64,000 nt of DNA from Biomphalaria glabrata (GCF_947242115.1 NC_074712.1:46691838-46755837), one strand, 5' to 3'; shown: positions 11,684-40,987, numbered from the stretch's first letter. Numbers and translations are program-made. The notes: a model not told the origin generated them from the letters alone.

Positions 11684-13786
11684 ATATCTGACACTGCACC
11701 AGGCTTAGTTACACAGATTAGGTATATTGTATCACCTAGTTGACAAATGCCTTGGATCTTAAGAATGGATACATGCTTACATTGATAGTATTATTAATTT
11801 TCAGTTTTTAACAAACCATTCCAAACATGAATTTTTTTTATTTTTTTTTATTGTTATATAATGAAAAAAATGTATTATAGAAGTGTACAGTTTGTATATT
11901 TAGAATTTAAAATATAATTCAAAATTTGACTAGATTGAGTGATAGAGAACACTAAAAAGTGCAATATTTCTGTTTTGTCTAACTTCAGGCTTGTGAAGAT
12001 TGTAAAAAATGTATCATTGTAAAATATGTATATAGTTTTTAAAAATGCATTTTTGTTAAATGCTTTAAAAACATGTCATCTCATGTTTGTTTCTGTGTAG
12101 TATTTCTCTGAACAGATCTCCCTGTAAACAATGAACAAAGTAATGATACTTTTCATTGAGTACATCTAACATGTAATAGCTTTTGTTCTGTTGTTCTACC
12201 ACTGGAACAGTAGGCAACATGATTACAGCAGTGATCAAACATACTTTCTTACTTTTATTTGCATTTGAAAACAAAAATTATAGAAGGTTTGTTTGTATTT
12301 GATCAAACATTAATTGTTATGTATGTCTTTCAGTAATTATGTTTAAGTTCATATTACAGTGATGTTATTTTTTGTCATTAGCCAAAAAGCAAGTCTACAA
12401 ACTTGTCTTGGTACAAAATTTTGATTACTTAGCTGAAACATATTCAAATTTCTTAGCTTTTTATTTAATTAAAAAGGGAAAATTAAAAAAAAATGATACT
12501 CAATTACCTTCAAGCTCTTTATGTATTTATCAAGGACTAAAACTTGTTGCCAAACTTGCTAATTTTTTGGTGTGTAATAATAATCTAAAATTTAAGTTCA
12601 CAATAGGTTTAAACAAAAAAATACTTAATATTTAATAATAATATTTAAAAGTTTACATTACTATGTAAAATGGAATCCCAACTCTTTTTTCTGAGCTGTT
12701 AAAACTTTAGGAATTTATCTTTCTAAATAAAATCAAGGTTAACAAGTCCAACGCTACTCAACAAAAAAAAAAATAATTATAATTTTAAAAAGTTTAATCA
12801 GTTCTAAAAATTTAGATCTTGTCAAAACAATAAAATATTTGTGTAAATAGCATTCAAACCAAGGCCATGATTAGTAGCATACAAATTACTTACACTATTG
12901 TACTTCATAGTACTATTTGTGTGAACCAGGAAATTCTAATTATGTCTATGATGTGTGTCGCTGCCATTAATTATGTGTCAGAGCAAATGATTGTTTTTTT
13001 TCATTGCAAGGGCTGGTGGCATCTTTGATATAAATGTATACATTTAAGCCTACTTATAAATATGTTAAAAGTTCAAAGTTTACTATATATTTGATAGCAT
13101 TTTCTGTTCAACTCAGTTCTTTTATTACATTATATCATATTCAGTTATCAAAAGGTCAATGTAACATATCAAGCTGATTGAGGCAGTGAAATTGATGATT
13201 TTGTTCTCGTTGCATACACTTGTCTATATTCATTTTTTATGTACTGGGACTGTATGGCTTCTATTTGATGTTGATATGAACCAACCTTAAAAAAGAGAGC
13301 TGTTTAATCAACAATGCTGATTGCTTCAATTAGATCTAAATCAAACAGTGTGATCTGGAATTAAAAGGGAAAACCTTCCAATATTAATCTTAATTAATCT
13401 TTCATTTGGATTTTAAGATTTTCTTTCCATTGTATGTCTTTAGTGACTTACTGACCTCTAATCGGCACCTTGTGTAAACTTTATATCTCAATGCCCAATA
13501 ACGCATTTTGGTTGCGAATTATTGCTCTGTTGTAATATTAATTCTGTGTTTATTTTTTGCCAAATGTATTGTAGTCTTGTGGTGCTAGTTATTTAATGGA
13601 TGGTGTTTTTGGTTACTATAAAATGTCATTTAATTAGCTTGTGCACAAGTAACTTGACATGTTAGTTAATTCTCTTTTGTCACATTGCATGGCTTCATTG
13701 CATAAAAAATGTATATGAAATATAATCTTTAGTCAATGGCATTTATAAAATAATTTTCTATTTTGAAAAAAAAAATTTTTTTACAT
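11684..13786. other. MOSMO 3' UTR and intergenic DNA
   Basis: AT-rich DNA after the MOSMO stop. Long T and A runs are present and no conserved frame was found. The poly(A) site could not be fixed; several AATAAA-like words occur (for example near 12727 and 12830). Confidence 0.5.
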
Positions 13787-15018
13787 TGTTATGTATTTAT
13801 CTTCTTCTGTCTAAATGTACACATGAACACACAAATGAAAACAATGCAAAGAACTTGAACTTCCATTTCTTATAACTTTATTTACTAAAGAAATCTAGTA
13901 ATTAGCCGCAGTACATTAGAAGTTGAAAGACTCTGCTTTCAACTTTGCGATATCTGCTTTCAGCTGTACTTATCTCTATTAAATTTGTAACCAGCCGTAC
14001 TCAGCTCAACCGCCTTAGTCAACTGCCTGTACAGTTCTCTCTGGTTTTTATAGGGTTCCCAAGTTGGTTTCATTTTCATTTCTTGGTGTTTTGTGTCCAA
14101 CTGTGTCTGGGATGGTTACATGCACATCAGCAATTGAGCCATTTCCTTTACAGAGGTTCCAAGAACCGTTTCCAGTTTTCTTCCAACAGAAATATATAAC
14201 AGCTACTGGGATAGTAACAATGACTGCACAGGTCACAACACTAGCGACAATTTGAACATTTGAATTCTTTCCTGTTGTTTAAAAGTCATTAGCATTGCAT
14301 CTTTAGTCAAGTCACTGTGCTTGACAAACAATGCAAGTAGACTGGCAGAACTTGATATTTTCAGCACAAATATTATATTAGAAACTATGAAGTGCAAACT
14401 GTAAACATAAAAAATCTACCATTGTCGATACGAAATGGTCATTTATAAAGCATAAATGTGTTAGGTGCTTCCACGCTGCGTCTTATGCAGATAAATCAAA
14501 CAGAGGTAACTCTCAAATATCAATATCAAGTAACACAAGGTGAAAGGCCAACAAGCCAGTCGATGCTGATAGTGAATGTTGAACAAAAAGTTTAATAACA
14601 ACGGAGGGAACCGTCGAATGTCATCAAGCTAAATCTCAACATCCATAAAAACTGCTTCTCTCTAAAGCCTTCAGAAGTAGTCTTTAACCAAGAGTTGGTT
14701 GAGTAGTTTATTTGAAGACATTTCAACCAGAAAAGTATCCCACTTCTGACACCAACTGTTACATATTTATTTATCTTCTGGCTAAATGTACACATGAAAA
14801 CACAAAAGAAATCAATGCAAAGAACTTGAACTTCAATTACTTATAACTTAAATTACTATTAAAATTTAGTCGCTAAAATTTAGTCGCTGTAGATTAGAAG
14901 GTGGAAGGCTGTACAATATCTGCTTTCAACTGTACTTAACTCAAACTTGTAACAAGCCGTACTCAAAATAACAGCTGTTTGTCAACTGCTCATACAGTTC
15001 TCTCTGGTTTTTATAGGG
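13787..15018 (-). mobile_element. Small LTR-type retroelement remnant (minus strand)
   Basis: Two diverged direct repeats of about 265 bases (13787-14055 and 14757-15018) share a TATAAAAACCAGAGAGAACTG block and a TGTTA terminus as seen on the + strand. Read on the minus strand, the upper copy ends in TAACA and is followed by GTTGGTGTCAGAAGTGGGA (14756-14738), which looks like a primer-binding site. Between the copies are about 700 bases, including a minus-strand frame (14048-14236) with a hydrophobic, membrane-like segment of unknown origin. No gag or pol was recognised. The element is old and broken, most of its interior is gone, and its outer limits are uncertain. Confidence 0.5.
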
Positions 15019-16350
15019 TCCACAATCGTTCTCAAATATTGCATAAACACTCCTAGTACCTTCTGGAACATCACATGAGGATACGTCACATCCTGTCTTT
15101 TTTTAGGAAGTGAGAAAATTATTTTTTTTCTTATGCCTGCCTCAAGCTATCCATGTATGAGGGATGTGATAATAGTGTATCCTACATCTAAATAAAAAAA
15201 AATGCCCAAAGTGTGTGAGCATAATGAATATATTAAGGACCTGTGCTATTTCACTAACTCACTTGGTCTTGCCATGTCAATGTTAAGCAAACTGTGCAGT
15301 CAGTGCAAGTAAATTCATTTTTGCTCGTTAGGTTCATTTTGGTCCATGACATCAGCTTTAGTTTTTCCCACATTTGCAAACTGTGTAGCAAAGTTGGAGC
15401 AACTTTTAAGATTCACCAACGAAAATATAAAGTTGGTCTTGAATCCTTTTAGTTATTCCATACACCTTGTAGTTCAGGAGCTCTTCCTTGTGTATGTGCC
15501 TATTGTTTCCTATTGCATAACGAACCATCAAAGTAGAATGGATGTCAGTTTCCTTTTGTGAATTGTCAAATGCTTGGTCTTTGAGCATTGGCAAATATAG
15601 CCCTAAGAGAGTTGGAGCAAGGATTTATCCTGATGCTGTTATCATTTTGGTCCTAATAACCAGCTAGTACAAGCTTGGATGTGGTATAGTAACATTCTAA
15701 AATGTTGTGACCTTTTTTGTTCAACATTAGCATTGAGTGAGTATACATTCAAGAAGTTTTGTTATAAATGTAACTTATATGCCTGATACACATTCAGAGT
15801 AAAACATTGATATACTGGTAGTACTAGAGGTCTCATCTTTTCCATTATATTTATTTAAAAAAAAAAAATAACCTTATTCTTTTAAAGTATTATAAACAAA
15901 CATGAGGCCAGTGTCCAGTTAAATTCCCTATACTGGTTTTACAAACTACTAATTTATTATTCCATAACTATTAACAATTTAAACAAAACTAGTCTATTTT
16001 TTTTTCTTAATGCCATACTATAAATATCATTGTATTCATGGTGTCTTATGGCTTAATTAAAAATGATTTCATTGTTATGTTTTGTGTTGCTGGATACTTG
16101 GTCCACTTCTTACTTTGTATGAAGATATTCAAGTGAATTAAAAGAACTCAATTCAATGTGTTTTTTTTTAATTATTATTATTTATTATGTGTCATATGTG
16201 GTTTTAAAGTAAGGATTCCGGGTCTGAAAATGGGATCTTTTTGTTAAATGTTTATGATCACAGCTTTCATGGGGTTGATTCAAGAGGAATAGTTGAGTAG
16301 AAGGCATAGTTTAGTTTCTGTATTTGTCTAAGGTTACATAATAGTGTAGT
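15019..16350. other. Intergenic DNA, nothing recognised
   Basis: AT-rich sequence with A/T runs and no convincing gene, repeat border or RNA. Confidence 0.5.
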
Positions 16351-16354
16351 TTAT

Positions 16355-17760
16355 GTCAATTTTAGCGGCACCAGAAAGGGGAAAAGACGCAATTAGTTTT
16401 GTGTGGTCTGTCCGTCCCGTTTAGATCTCGTAAACTAGAAAAGATAGTGAAAATCCGACATCATATTTTAGTCCATTCAAAGTTTTGTTGCAACGGCTAC
16501 TTTTTTCTTTTCTAAAAGCGAAAAATCTCATTTTTAAAATCACTTATGCAAGCAGTTTTTACATAAAAATACACCACTTTTACAACTATTCACTGTTAAT
16601 AGTAAAAACACTGGAGGCTCTTTAGTAGGGGAGATACCAGCCATATTTCTAACACATTTATGCAAACGATTTTTTATTTTTTGTCCAAAAATATATTTTT
16701 TTATATTTGTATTGTTAAGTAAGTTCTGTCATACTAATTACTACATTTACACGGAAAAAAAAATGTTTACTTTTTTTAAAGAGAAAAAATAGATGTAGTA
16801 TGCATATAAGTTAGTCATAATTTAAAACAATTAATCATTAATTTTTCATATTATCGCGTGAACAGCAATGCCAGTCTACGGCCATAGAACACTTAAATAA
16901 AAGAACATTTATTTATTTTTTTTACGAATTTTTTTTTTTTGGAGAAATTAGAGATTTGACCATTTACAAAACAATTAGATCAATTAGATATTCATTATAA
17001 GACATCAGGCCAGGTTCACATGTAACTTCACATTCACTTTCACCTATCCTTTGGTTTGCTGGACTGCTGGGGCACCACACAAGATCTGTCAACCTTCTTT
17101 CTCCATTCTTCTCTGTCATTTGCCTTTGATCGAATTTAATTCTGATGTTTTTTCAGAAAACATTTATACCTGCCTGGGTGGACCACTGCTGGGGACGATT
17201 TTGAGTTTGTGTTTCCACACAAACTGTATTTGTAACCTTGTTTATTATGATATTGTCCTGTTGGGGGAACTAGAATATCAGAACTGCACGATAAGCGCTC
17301 ATCGCCAGCTTATCCATCGCAACGAGAAGCAATTCATTAGTAAAGTAATCGACAGGTAGGCACTGGCTGCATAGATAAATGTGTACAGCAAATTGTTGAC
17401 ATATTTAGTTTTTTTTTTTTTATTTCACGAAACGCGTATTTATAGCGAACTTAATATCGCATAGCTGAGGGGGGACCAGTTATTTCCTATAATATTTTCC
17501 TTAACAAATTTGAGGCTATAATTTTGAGTCTTAGGTGGTCATTTGCAAACCCCGACCCCCAAGCAAAAAATGCTGCGGGCGCCAATGCTAATTTTTTTTT
17601 AAAAATTGATTCTTGTGTTGGTTGTCAGGTAGAAGAAATAGTTGTGCAAAATGTCAGCTTGATCCGAGATTGGGTGTGGGAGAAATAACGTGTACTAACT
17701 TTTGACCAGACAGATAGAGTGAGTTGATTTCAGCTTTGTAAAAAAGGAAGTTACTACCCA
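16355..17760. repeat. Unclassified interspersed repeat
   Basis: Starts near GCGGCACCAGAAAGGGGAAA and continues through a conserved-looking block to GACAGATAGAGTGAGTTGAT near 17711. From memory, both blocks resemble abundant unclassified repeats of pulmonate snails. No terminal repeats or coding domain could be seen, and the open frame at 17051-17359 has no recognisable domain. Class uncertain. Confidence 0.35.
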
Positions 17761-17999
17761 GAAAAACAAAAAGACAATAATTAAGCATTATAAAAAATAT
17801 ATAAAAAAATAAAAAACTTGTCATTGGTGATGACCCGTTAAATATTCTATAATGGTACCTTTCAATTTAAAACTAAAAAACGAATATTGTGTACAGGAGG
17901 TATCAGTCATGTTGTAGCTGGATTTAATAAGTTGATTTCATACTACCGGTAACTATTTGTGCTTTTTTTACCGTATAATTATCCAATTAAAATGTGTCC

Positions 18000-18390
18000 T
18001 AAAGCAAGGAGAACATAGAGCTTTAGTTAGAAATGTGGTGGCCATCGCTTGGAATTTTCTTTTTTCATGTGTTTTCAATTTGCTGTAATGGTTAAAACTG
18101 GTCATTTACAAAGTCATAAATGCATCAAGTCGTTGCGAAGTGGGCAACTTTTGTCAATCATGACAAGAACAGAGAGCTACAAAAATCCTTATTCGGTCAG
18201 ACTTTATCAACGCCACTCGTTGATCAAGAAACATGAAAAGGACCAAGATGCCTGTGTGTAGTCACTGAATGAACTGTGTCTGTTCTATTTATGTGTATGT
18301 TTCTGTTGTGTTGACTTTATATGAGAAAAGAGTCCTTGTAATCACAACAAATTTCCATAAGGATCAATAAAGCAGTCTTAGTCTTTTAAA
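18000..18390 (+). mobile_element. 3' end of a LINE
   Basis: A weak frame near 18120-18260 resembles the C-terminal end of LINE polyproteins (R-G-LL, TRTE-Y motif, then a short basic tail). It is followed by a non-coding tail ending CATAAGGATCAATAAAGCAG, a 3' end typical of molluscan non-LTR elements. Strongly truncated at its 5' end. Confidence 0.5.
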
Positions 18391-19834
18391 AAAAAGAGTC
18401 AAGTTTCACTGAAACATTATAAACTAAAACACTTCTAGCACCACACACACACACTTCAAACTTTATATTCCGCAAGTTTTTTGAGAACAACTTCAAACAC
18501 ACCAAGTAAACAGTATCACAGTTTATGTTTATTTATTCTGATCTGGGCCATTTTATATAGGTAATGATGGAACAAGATGTTTAGAAATAAACATGTCATC
18601 TATCATTTTATCTATTTACAAATCAATCATTAAATCATTCTACATCTAATGTAATCAATCAGTTTTTGTGAATATACAATTTTAATCCGAGAAATTACAC
18701 AAATCATATGTTTCTAGTGATCAAAGTGTCTCTCGTCAAGAAATAAATATTTAAAAGAAAAAAAACATTCACCGGAGCTAATATAAAAACATCTGACTCA
18801 GCCCAGCAATGTTAAAGATTCATGCATGTGTTCAGATTATCTTAAAAACTATTTTAGGTTATCATTCTCACACAAGTAATGATTCTTAACAACTATGGAC
18901 ATTATCCTACAGCATTATTTGAACTTAACAGTCACTAATACAGGGTGATCATGTCTAGTACAATACTTGATATCTACTCATTTACATATGTATACAAATC
19001 TCAATAATACAATGCAACCTTTGAAAAGCTCTTCTATTGATTGTGAAATGTATAAAGAAAAAAAAAAAAAAACAATTCTTCTACTTAATATTCTAAAGGA
19101 CTAGCCCATCTATTGACAAGAGATGACATTCAAATATGCTCAGGGTAAATAAATCTGATGTTTTTGATAAAATTGTTTAGTCAGTGAAACCTTATAATGC
19201 TAACGAAATTGATTTCTAAACTTTTAAAATTTGATTGTACTCTCTTAGCAATTTCTTTTGTTTTCTCTCATTCTTAGAGAATAATTTATCATCTATAATA
19301 GATTGTACTGCTGTTGGCATAATATAGACAAGAAAAACTTCCCCCATTCAGATGTACCAAGCACTTGAATAACAAAAGACAATGCCAGAAAGCACATTTG
19401 AGTGAAGTATTACCATTTCTGATTATAAATGAGTTTTGCAAGTAAAGTGAAGTTAAGGTTTGTCATAAATAGAGAAAAAAAAATAGACCCATTTAACAGA
19501 ATAGATGATATTTGATACAAATGGAAATAAAGTAGTTTCAACAATCTTATTTTATCTTACGTTTTATTTCCAGTACTTATGAGGACTATTTTAATTAAGC
19601 TTGAACTGTGATAGAGTTTGGTAAATCCGAGAGTTTAAGAAACACTTTTCTAAAATAATGTAAAAAAAATTCATAAATGATGTAAAATTCTACGATAGTA
19701 AACTATCAATGATAATATAAGTAGAAAAAATTTTATTGAGTCAGGTCTAAGATCAAATTAATTGATGGCTGTAACAGTCACAATGAGATAGTACTAACGT
19801 ATTAGGGGTAACTATTTCTATAAGAAAACCAATG
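18391..19834 (-). other. ACO2 3' UTR and downstream DNA
   Basis: AT-rich sequence beyond the ACO2 stop codon (minus strand). It probably contains the 3' UTR. No coding signal or repeat border recognised. Confidence 0.45.
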
Positions 19835-36401
<16,567 letters not shown>

Positions 36402-36530
36402 GATTATAAACGAAGGGAGACAAAGGGACGTAGATCTATCAGGAAGAACTACTCTAGCGTCTTTTATCTTCGAGTACTCCCCCCTTACTTAGTATCCCAG
36501 AATGCATTCAGACTATAGGCATAGGCAAGT
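36402..36530 (-). promoter_or_regulatory. Probable ACO2 promoter and 5' UTR
   Basis: Directly upstream of the ACO2 start codon on the minus strand. TCCCAGAATGCATT on the + strand (near 36496-36509) matches the core of the ZNF143/Staf element (TTCCCAGAATGC), common at promoters of nuclear genes for mitochondrial proteins. No TATA box seen. The presumed leader has no CAGTG loop of an iron-responsive element. Motif-based inference. Confidence 0.4.
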
Positions 36531-37644
36531 GTTTCCCAATCTACAAGCGTACTAGTAAACACTGGCCTAGATCTAGATGTAGGTTCTAGATCTATTAGTT
36601 CCATGGTTTACCTTTCTTGAGAAGATTGTGGTGGATGAAAGCTCACATATAGATTATAGGTCTAGATCTTTAGGCCTAAAGACTAATAGATCTAGATCTA
36701 ATCTTGATCTATAAAATTTAAGAAAATGAACCAACAGTATTACACTGGCGGATCCAGGGGGGGGGGGGGGGCGGTAGGGGCGATCGCCCCCCCCCACTCG
36801 GACGACCCCCCCCCCCGAAGGGGGGCGGACGAACTTTAGTATAGGATTCACACAATTTGTATACGAATTTATTACTTATGTTAAAAATATATACTAATTA
36901 TTTATATTTCAACCTATTTTTAGATCATTTCGCCCCCCCCCCCTCTAGTATGTTGGCCGATTTGGTGGGGTTGGGAGGGGGCGATGGTATCAATCCCGCC
37001 CCCCCCTACACTTTCGAGTGGGGGGGGCGGTCCAATTTATTGGTAGAAATCACAGCCTGCTAACAAATCAATCAAATATCTATATCCTTGTAACTTGTTA
37101 TTGATATTTTAACCGATCTTTATATTATGTCGTTCCTTGTTTGCCGATTGGTGTGGGGGGGGGGGACGAATACCTCTTCTGCCCTTCCCACCTAAACCCT
37201 TTGAGTGGGGGGGGCGGTCCGTTTTTATGGAGAAATCATAGTTTGTGAACAAAATTAGTTGAATTAATATATAAATTTTATATTATGTCGCTCCCTTTCT
37301 GGTGGGGTGGGGGGGGGCGATTGCATGTACTGCCCTCCCCACTCTAGCCCTCTGAATGCTGGGGGGGGCGGTCCTATTTTTGTGGAGAATCATAGTTTTT
37401 GAATAAAATTAGTTGAATATCTATATAATATAAACTACGTATTGATATGTGACCCATTGTAAATATGTCGTACCATGGGCGTAGCCAGGGGGGGGGGGTT
37501 GGGGTTCAAACCCCCCCCCCCCCCGAAATGAAATCCCCCCCCGAAGGGGGGGAGTCGAAATTTAATGACTGATTTTTTGCTTTGATTTTGTTTATTTTAG
37601 GTGAGTTTTTAATACTAAACCATCACTTGCCCCAGCACAAACAA

Positions 37645-38660
37645 AGGGGTTTTGAGTTTAAAACCCCCTAACAGGGGTTTTGAGTTTAAAACCCCCTACC
37701 AGGGGGGTTCAAGTTTAAAAACCCCTACCAGGGGGTTCGAGTTTAAAACCCCTACCAGAGGGGTTCGAGTTTAAAAACCCCTACCAGGGGTTTTGAGTTT
37801 AAAACCCCCCTACCAGGGGTTTTGAGTTTTAAACCCTCTACCTGGGTTTTTTGCAGTTAACTCCCCCTCTTCTATAAAACAAAACAAAAAAAATGCAAAC
37901 AAAAATCCACTAATTCCAAGAGCACAGTTAAGGAAGATTTTGATTTTAAAACCCCCTATAAAATTTACGATAAACCCCCTCTTCAATATAAAAAAAAGCT
38001 AATTACGCACTCAAAATGTTATGAGCGTAGCTAAATGGATTTTGACTCAGATTTGAGTTTAAACCCCACTTCAGCGGGGTTTGAAGGTAAAAAAATACCT
38101 CTTTAATAATAAAAACAAAGCCAATTATACACTCAAAATGTTATGAGTGTAGTCAAAGGGGTTTTGAGTTTAAACTCCCCTCCAGTAGAGTTTGAAGCTA
38201 AAAAGTACCTCTTGAATATAAATAAAAGCAAATTACTCACTCTAAAATCTATGAGCGTTGCCAAAAGGGATTTGAGTTTAAACCCCCCGCCAGGGGGGTT
38301 TGAGGATAAAAAATACATCTTCAGTGTAAGAAAAAAAGCAAATTACGGACTCAAAATGCTATGAGCATTGCCAAAAGGGGGTTTGAGTTTAAACCCCCAT
38401 TCAGAGGGGATTGATGCTAAAAATACCTCTTCAATATAAAAAAAAAAGCAAATTACACACTAAAATTATTTGAGCGTAGCCAATCCAATTGGGGGTTTTG
38501 TGTTTAAACCCCTCTTCCACAGATGGCTTTTTTTTAAAGTTTAAAACCCCTCCAGATGGTTTTGAGTTTAAGATCCTCCTACAGAGCATTTTGAGGTGGA
38601 AAACCCCCAACTTCTATTTTCGATATAAAATCTAAAGCAAACTACAGTCACTTAATGCCA
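37645..38660. repeat. Tandem modules inside the nested element
   Basis: 37645-37850 holds about seven units of ~30 bases with TTTTGAGTTTAAAACCCC and CTACCAGGGG. From 37990 a longer unit of about 110 bases repeats (AAAGCAAATTAC-CACTCAAAATG near 37997, 38116, 38227, 38336, 38446, 38634) with TTTAAACCCC boxes between. The GAGTTTAAACTC core is palindromic. Confidence 0.75.
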
Positions 38661-38749
38661 AGAGCGTATTCAAGAGAGGTTACACATTTTTACCAGTGGC
38701 AGGGCTCCATTAATAAACTGCAGGGAATAGTCATCTGCCGAAATTGAAA

Positions 38750-39095
38750 AACACAAAATGTGGCTCAACAAAGATGGCTAAGACAGATTTTAGGAGTCAG
38801 TTATAGAGATCGGGTCTAAATCAAGGAAATCCTATGCCGAACTGGGAGTCGACCCATTAGTAAGATTGTGAGAGAGCGATGCATGAGGTTTGCGGGACAT
38901 GTTCTTCGACAAAATAAATTACGCATAAGAAGAGTTGCAATGATATCCAAGTACAACTTGACGCCACTCATTCATGGAGGTCCTCATGGCAGGTGGGAAG
39001 AGGCTTCAAACATTACCAGTGACAGATTTTTATGGAAACAGCTTGACGTCAAATGCTCTGAACGGCGCAGTAAGAATAGGACATTAGGTTTTTGA
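38750..39095 (+). pseudogene. LINE RT C-terminal remnant
   Basis: Reads QRWLRQILGVSYRDRV, then in the same direction IVRERCMRFAGHVLRQ and GGPHGRWEEA. This is the ILG-SYRDR...RER-LR-AGHVLR signature downstream of the reverse transcriptase in many LINEs. At least one stop separates the two parts. Confidence 0.75.
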
Positions 39096-40222
39096 AATAA
39101 AATTTTTTAATAGCAGGAAAATGCAGTGTAGATACCTCAGAATATGCATTTTGTTGGCTTTCAATACCAGAAATAGTGCTTGGGGGCGGGGCTACGCCCC
39201 GCGCTGGGGGAGCTCCTAGCGCTCCCCCAGTCCCCTTTGCTAGTAATGGCGGGGAATCTACAATTTTTCCACTCATGGAAGAACCTATTCTAGGTCACAA
39301 TAAACGTCTTCCGAAAGAATGAAGGGTCAGAATGTAATAAAAATTATGTACACACACACACACATAAATACATATAATTTTTGTTTTCGCGGGGGGGGGG
39401 GGGGAAGAAAAAAAATCCACCCCCCCCAAACCCCCCCCCCCCCCCGAAAAAAAATCCTGTCTACGCCCATGTGTCGTACCACACTCTAATCTCAAATTGT
39501 ATCATTAGTAAATTTAAATGAAAAAGGGTTGTACCAGGTGGGAGGGGCGATACATGCAATCGCATTTCCCCCATCGGACAAATCAATACTTTTTCTTTTT
39601 GTATTATAGTTAAGAAATTACAAAATTTAAAAAATCTGTCACTAATATAATTTATATATACTATAAATTAAATTCTTATATCGAGTCGCCCCATACCTAT
39701 TCTTTAATGCCAAATGCAATCTTTAGCAGAAATTAGTAAAGGAACGAGGATTAATCGTTTTCACTCTACCGCCATTCCCATTTCCAGACAGAGTTTTTGT
39801 AATTTCACATGAAGTTATCATAAGTATTTTAAGAAAGACTTTGCATTGGAAAAGTTAGAATTCAAACGAAATTTTTCAGTATAAGAGTCATGATTGAGAT
39901 GAGTTCTAAACTCAAATAACGTTTTCATAGTCACCTTTTCCCAACCTTTACTCAATCTGATATTTTTCTTGCTAAAAAAATTTGGGACTATAACTCACAA
40001 TTTATACTGTAGTCTTCATGAATACTATTTATCGAATAAGTTTTTTTTTCGGCGGCGATCCTCAAAGCAAAAATCTAAATACGTGGGGTATCCTATCTTT
40101 TCAAGGAACAAATCGGTTTTATTTGCAATGTATTATGGGCCTATAAATTCAAATTAGAATATTTTTCAAGTCCAACATTATTCAAAAGGTCGTTTTTTAA
40201 TAGTATGAATAATGAGCTTCAG

Positions 40223-40785
40223 GTCAGGAGAATGCGTTTCTGCAATGAATAATGCAAGAAAACGCTTTTGGCGTCGGGGCTTCGCCCCGAACTTCATTTA
40301 TGGGTAATGAGTTGTAGATGTCATGAGAATGCGTTTCTGCAGAGAAGAATGCAAGAAAACGCTTTTGGCGTCGGGGCTTCGCCCCGAACTTCATTTATGG
40401 TTAATGAGTTGTAGATGTCAGGAGAATGCGTTTGTGCAGAGAATAATGCAAGACAAGGCTTTTGGCGTCGGGGCTTCGCCCCGAACTTCATTTATGGGTA
40501 ATGAGTTGTAGATGTCAGGAGAATGCGTTTCTGCAATGAAGAATGCAAGAAAACGCTTTTGGCGTCGGGGCTTCGCCCCGTACTCCATTGATGAATAATG
40601 GGCTGTACTTGTCAGGAGAGTGCGTTTCTGCAGTGAAAAAAGCAAGAAAACGCTTTTGGCGTCGGGGCTTCGCCCCGAACTCCATTGATGAATAATGAGC
40701 TGTACTTGTCAGGAGAATGCGTTTCTGCAGTGAAAAAAGCAAGAAAACGCTTATGGCGTCGGGGCTTCGCCCCGAACTTCACCAG
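40223..40785. repeat. 97-bp satellite, about 5.8 units, each with a strong hairpin
   Basis: Unit starts at 40223, 40320, 40417, 40514, 40611 and 40708, exactly 97 bases apart. Each has GAATGCGTTTCTGCA, AAGAAAACGCTT and GGCGTCGGGGCTTCGCCCCG; CGGGGC-TTC-GCCCCG is a 6-bp GC stem with a 3-base loop. Units differ by few substitutions. 97 is not a multiple of three, so the open frames through it are incidental. Confidence 0.93.
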
Positions 40786-40860
40786 AGAACCTTATAGCGC
40801 TGCCCCAGTTGTTTTGTTTTTCGCCGAAGGTTGAGAAATGCTGCTTTTTTTATTCTCATA

Positions 40861-40903
40861 TTTATATATATATATATACATATATATATGTGTGTGTGTG
40901 TGC

Positions 40904-40949
<46 letters not shown>

Positions 40950-40972
40950 TTGTGTGCGCGCGCGCGCTCTGT
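40861..40972. repeat. Alternating TA/TG/CG microsatellite
   Basis: Runs of TA, then TG, CG, TG, CG, TG and CG in near-perfect purine-pyrimidine alternation for about 110 bases. Such CG/TG tracts are the classical Z-DNA-forming sequence; Z-form here is an inference. Confidence 0.9.
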
Positions 40973-40987
40973 ATGCACGTTTATGCG

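Larger units (their letters stand above)
37474..39471. mobile_element. Nested element with GGGCGTAGCC termini
   Basis: It begins CATGGGCGTAGCCAGG and ends CCTGTCTACGCCCATG, near-perfect inverted termini. TGTCGTAC occurs immediately outside both ends (37466-37473 and 39472-39479), so it jumped into the older element. Inside are GTTTTGAGTTTAAAACCCC arrays, a LINE fragment and a GC hairpin (GCGGGGCTACGCCCCGC near 39186). No transposase of its own. Relatives at 44892-45417 and 6420-6550. Confidence 0.85.

Noticed and set aside
36402-36530. Iron-responsive element in the ACO2 leader
   Set aside because: No CAGTGN loop with a bulged C and paired stem was found in the presumed leader.
37474-39471. 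Palindromic tandem modules as a Helitron or replication origin
   Set aside because: Termini are inverted repeats with an 8-bp target duplication, which Helitrons lack. No Rep/helicase is present.
40323-40742. Overlapping 62-75-codon frames on both strands
   Set aside because: They are readings of the 97-bp satellite. The unit length is not a multiple of three, so no repeat protein can be encoded.
40223-40785. Regular repeats as a CRISPR-like array
   Set aside because: Units are contiguous tandem copies without unique spacers, in an animal genome.
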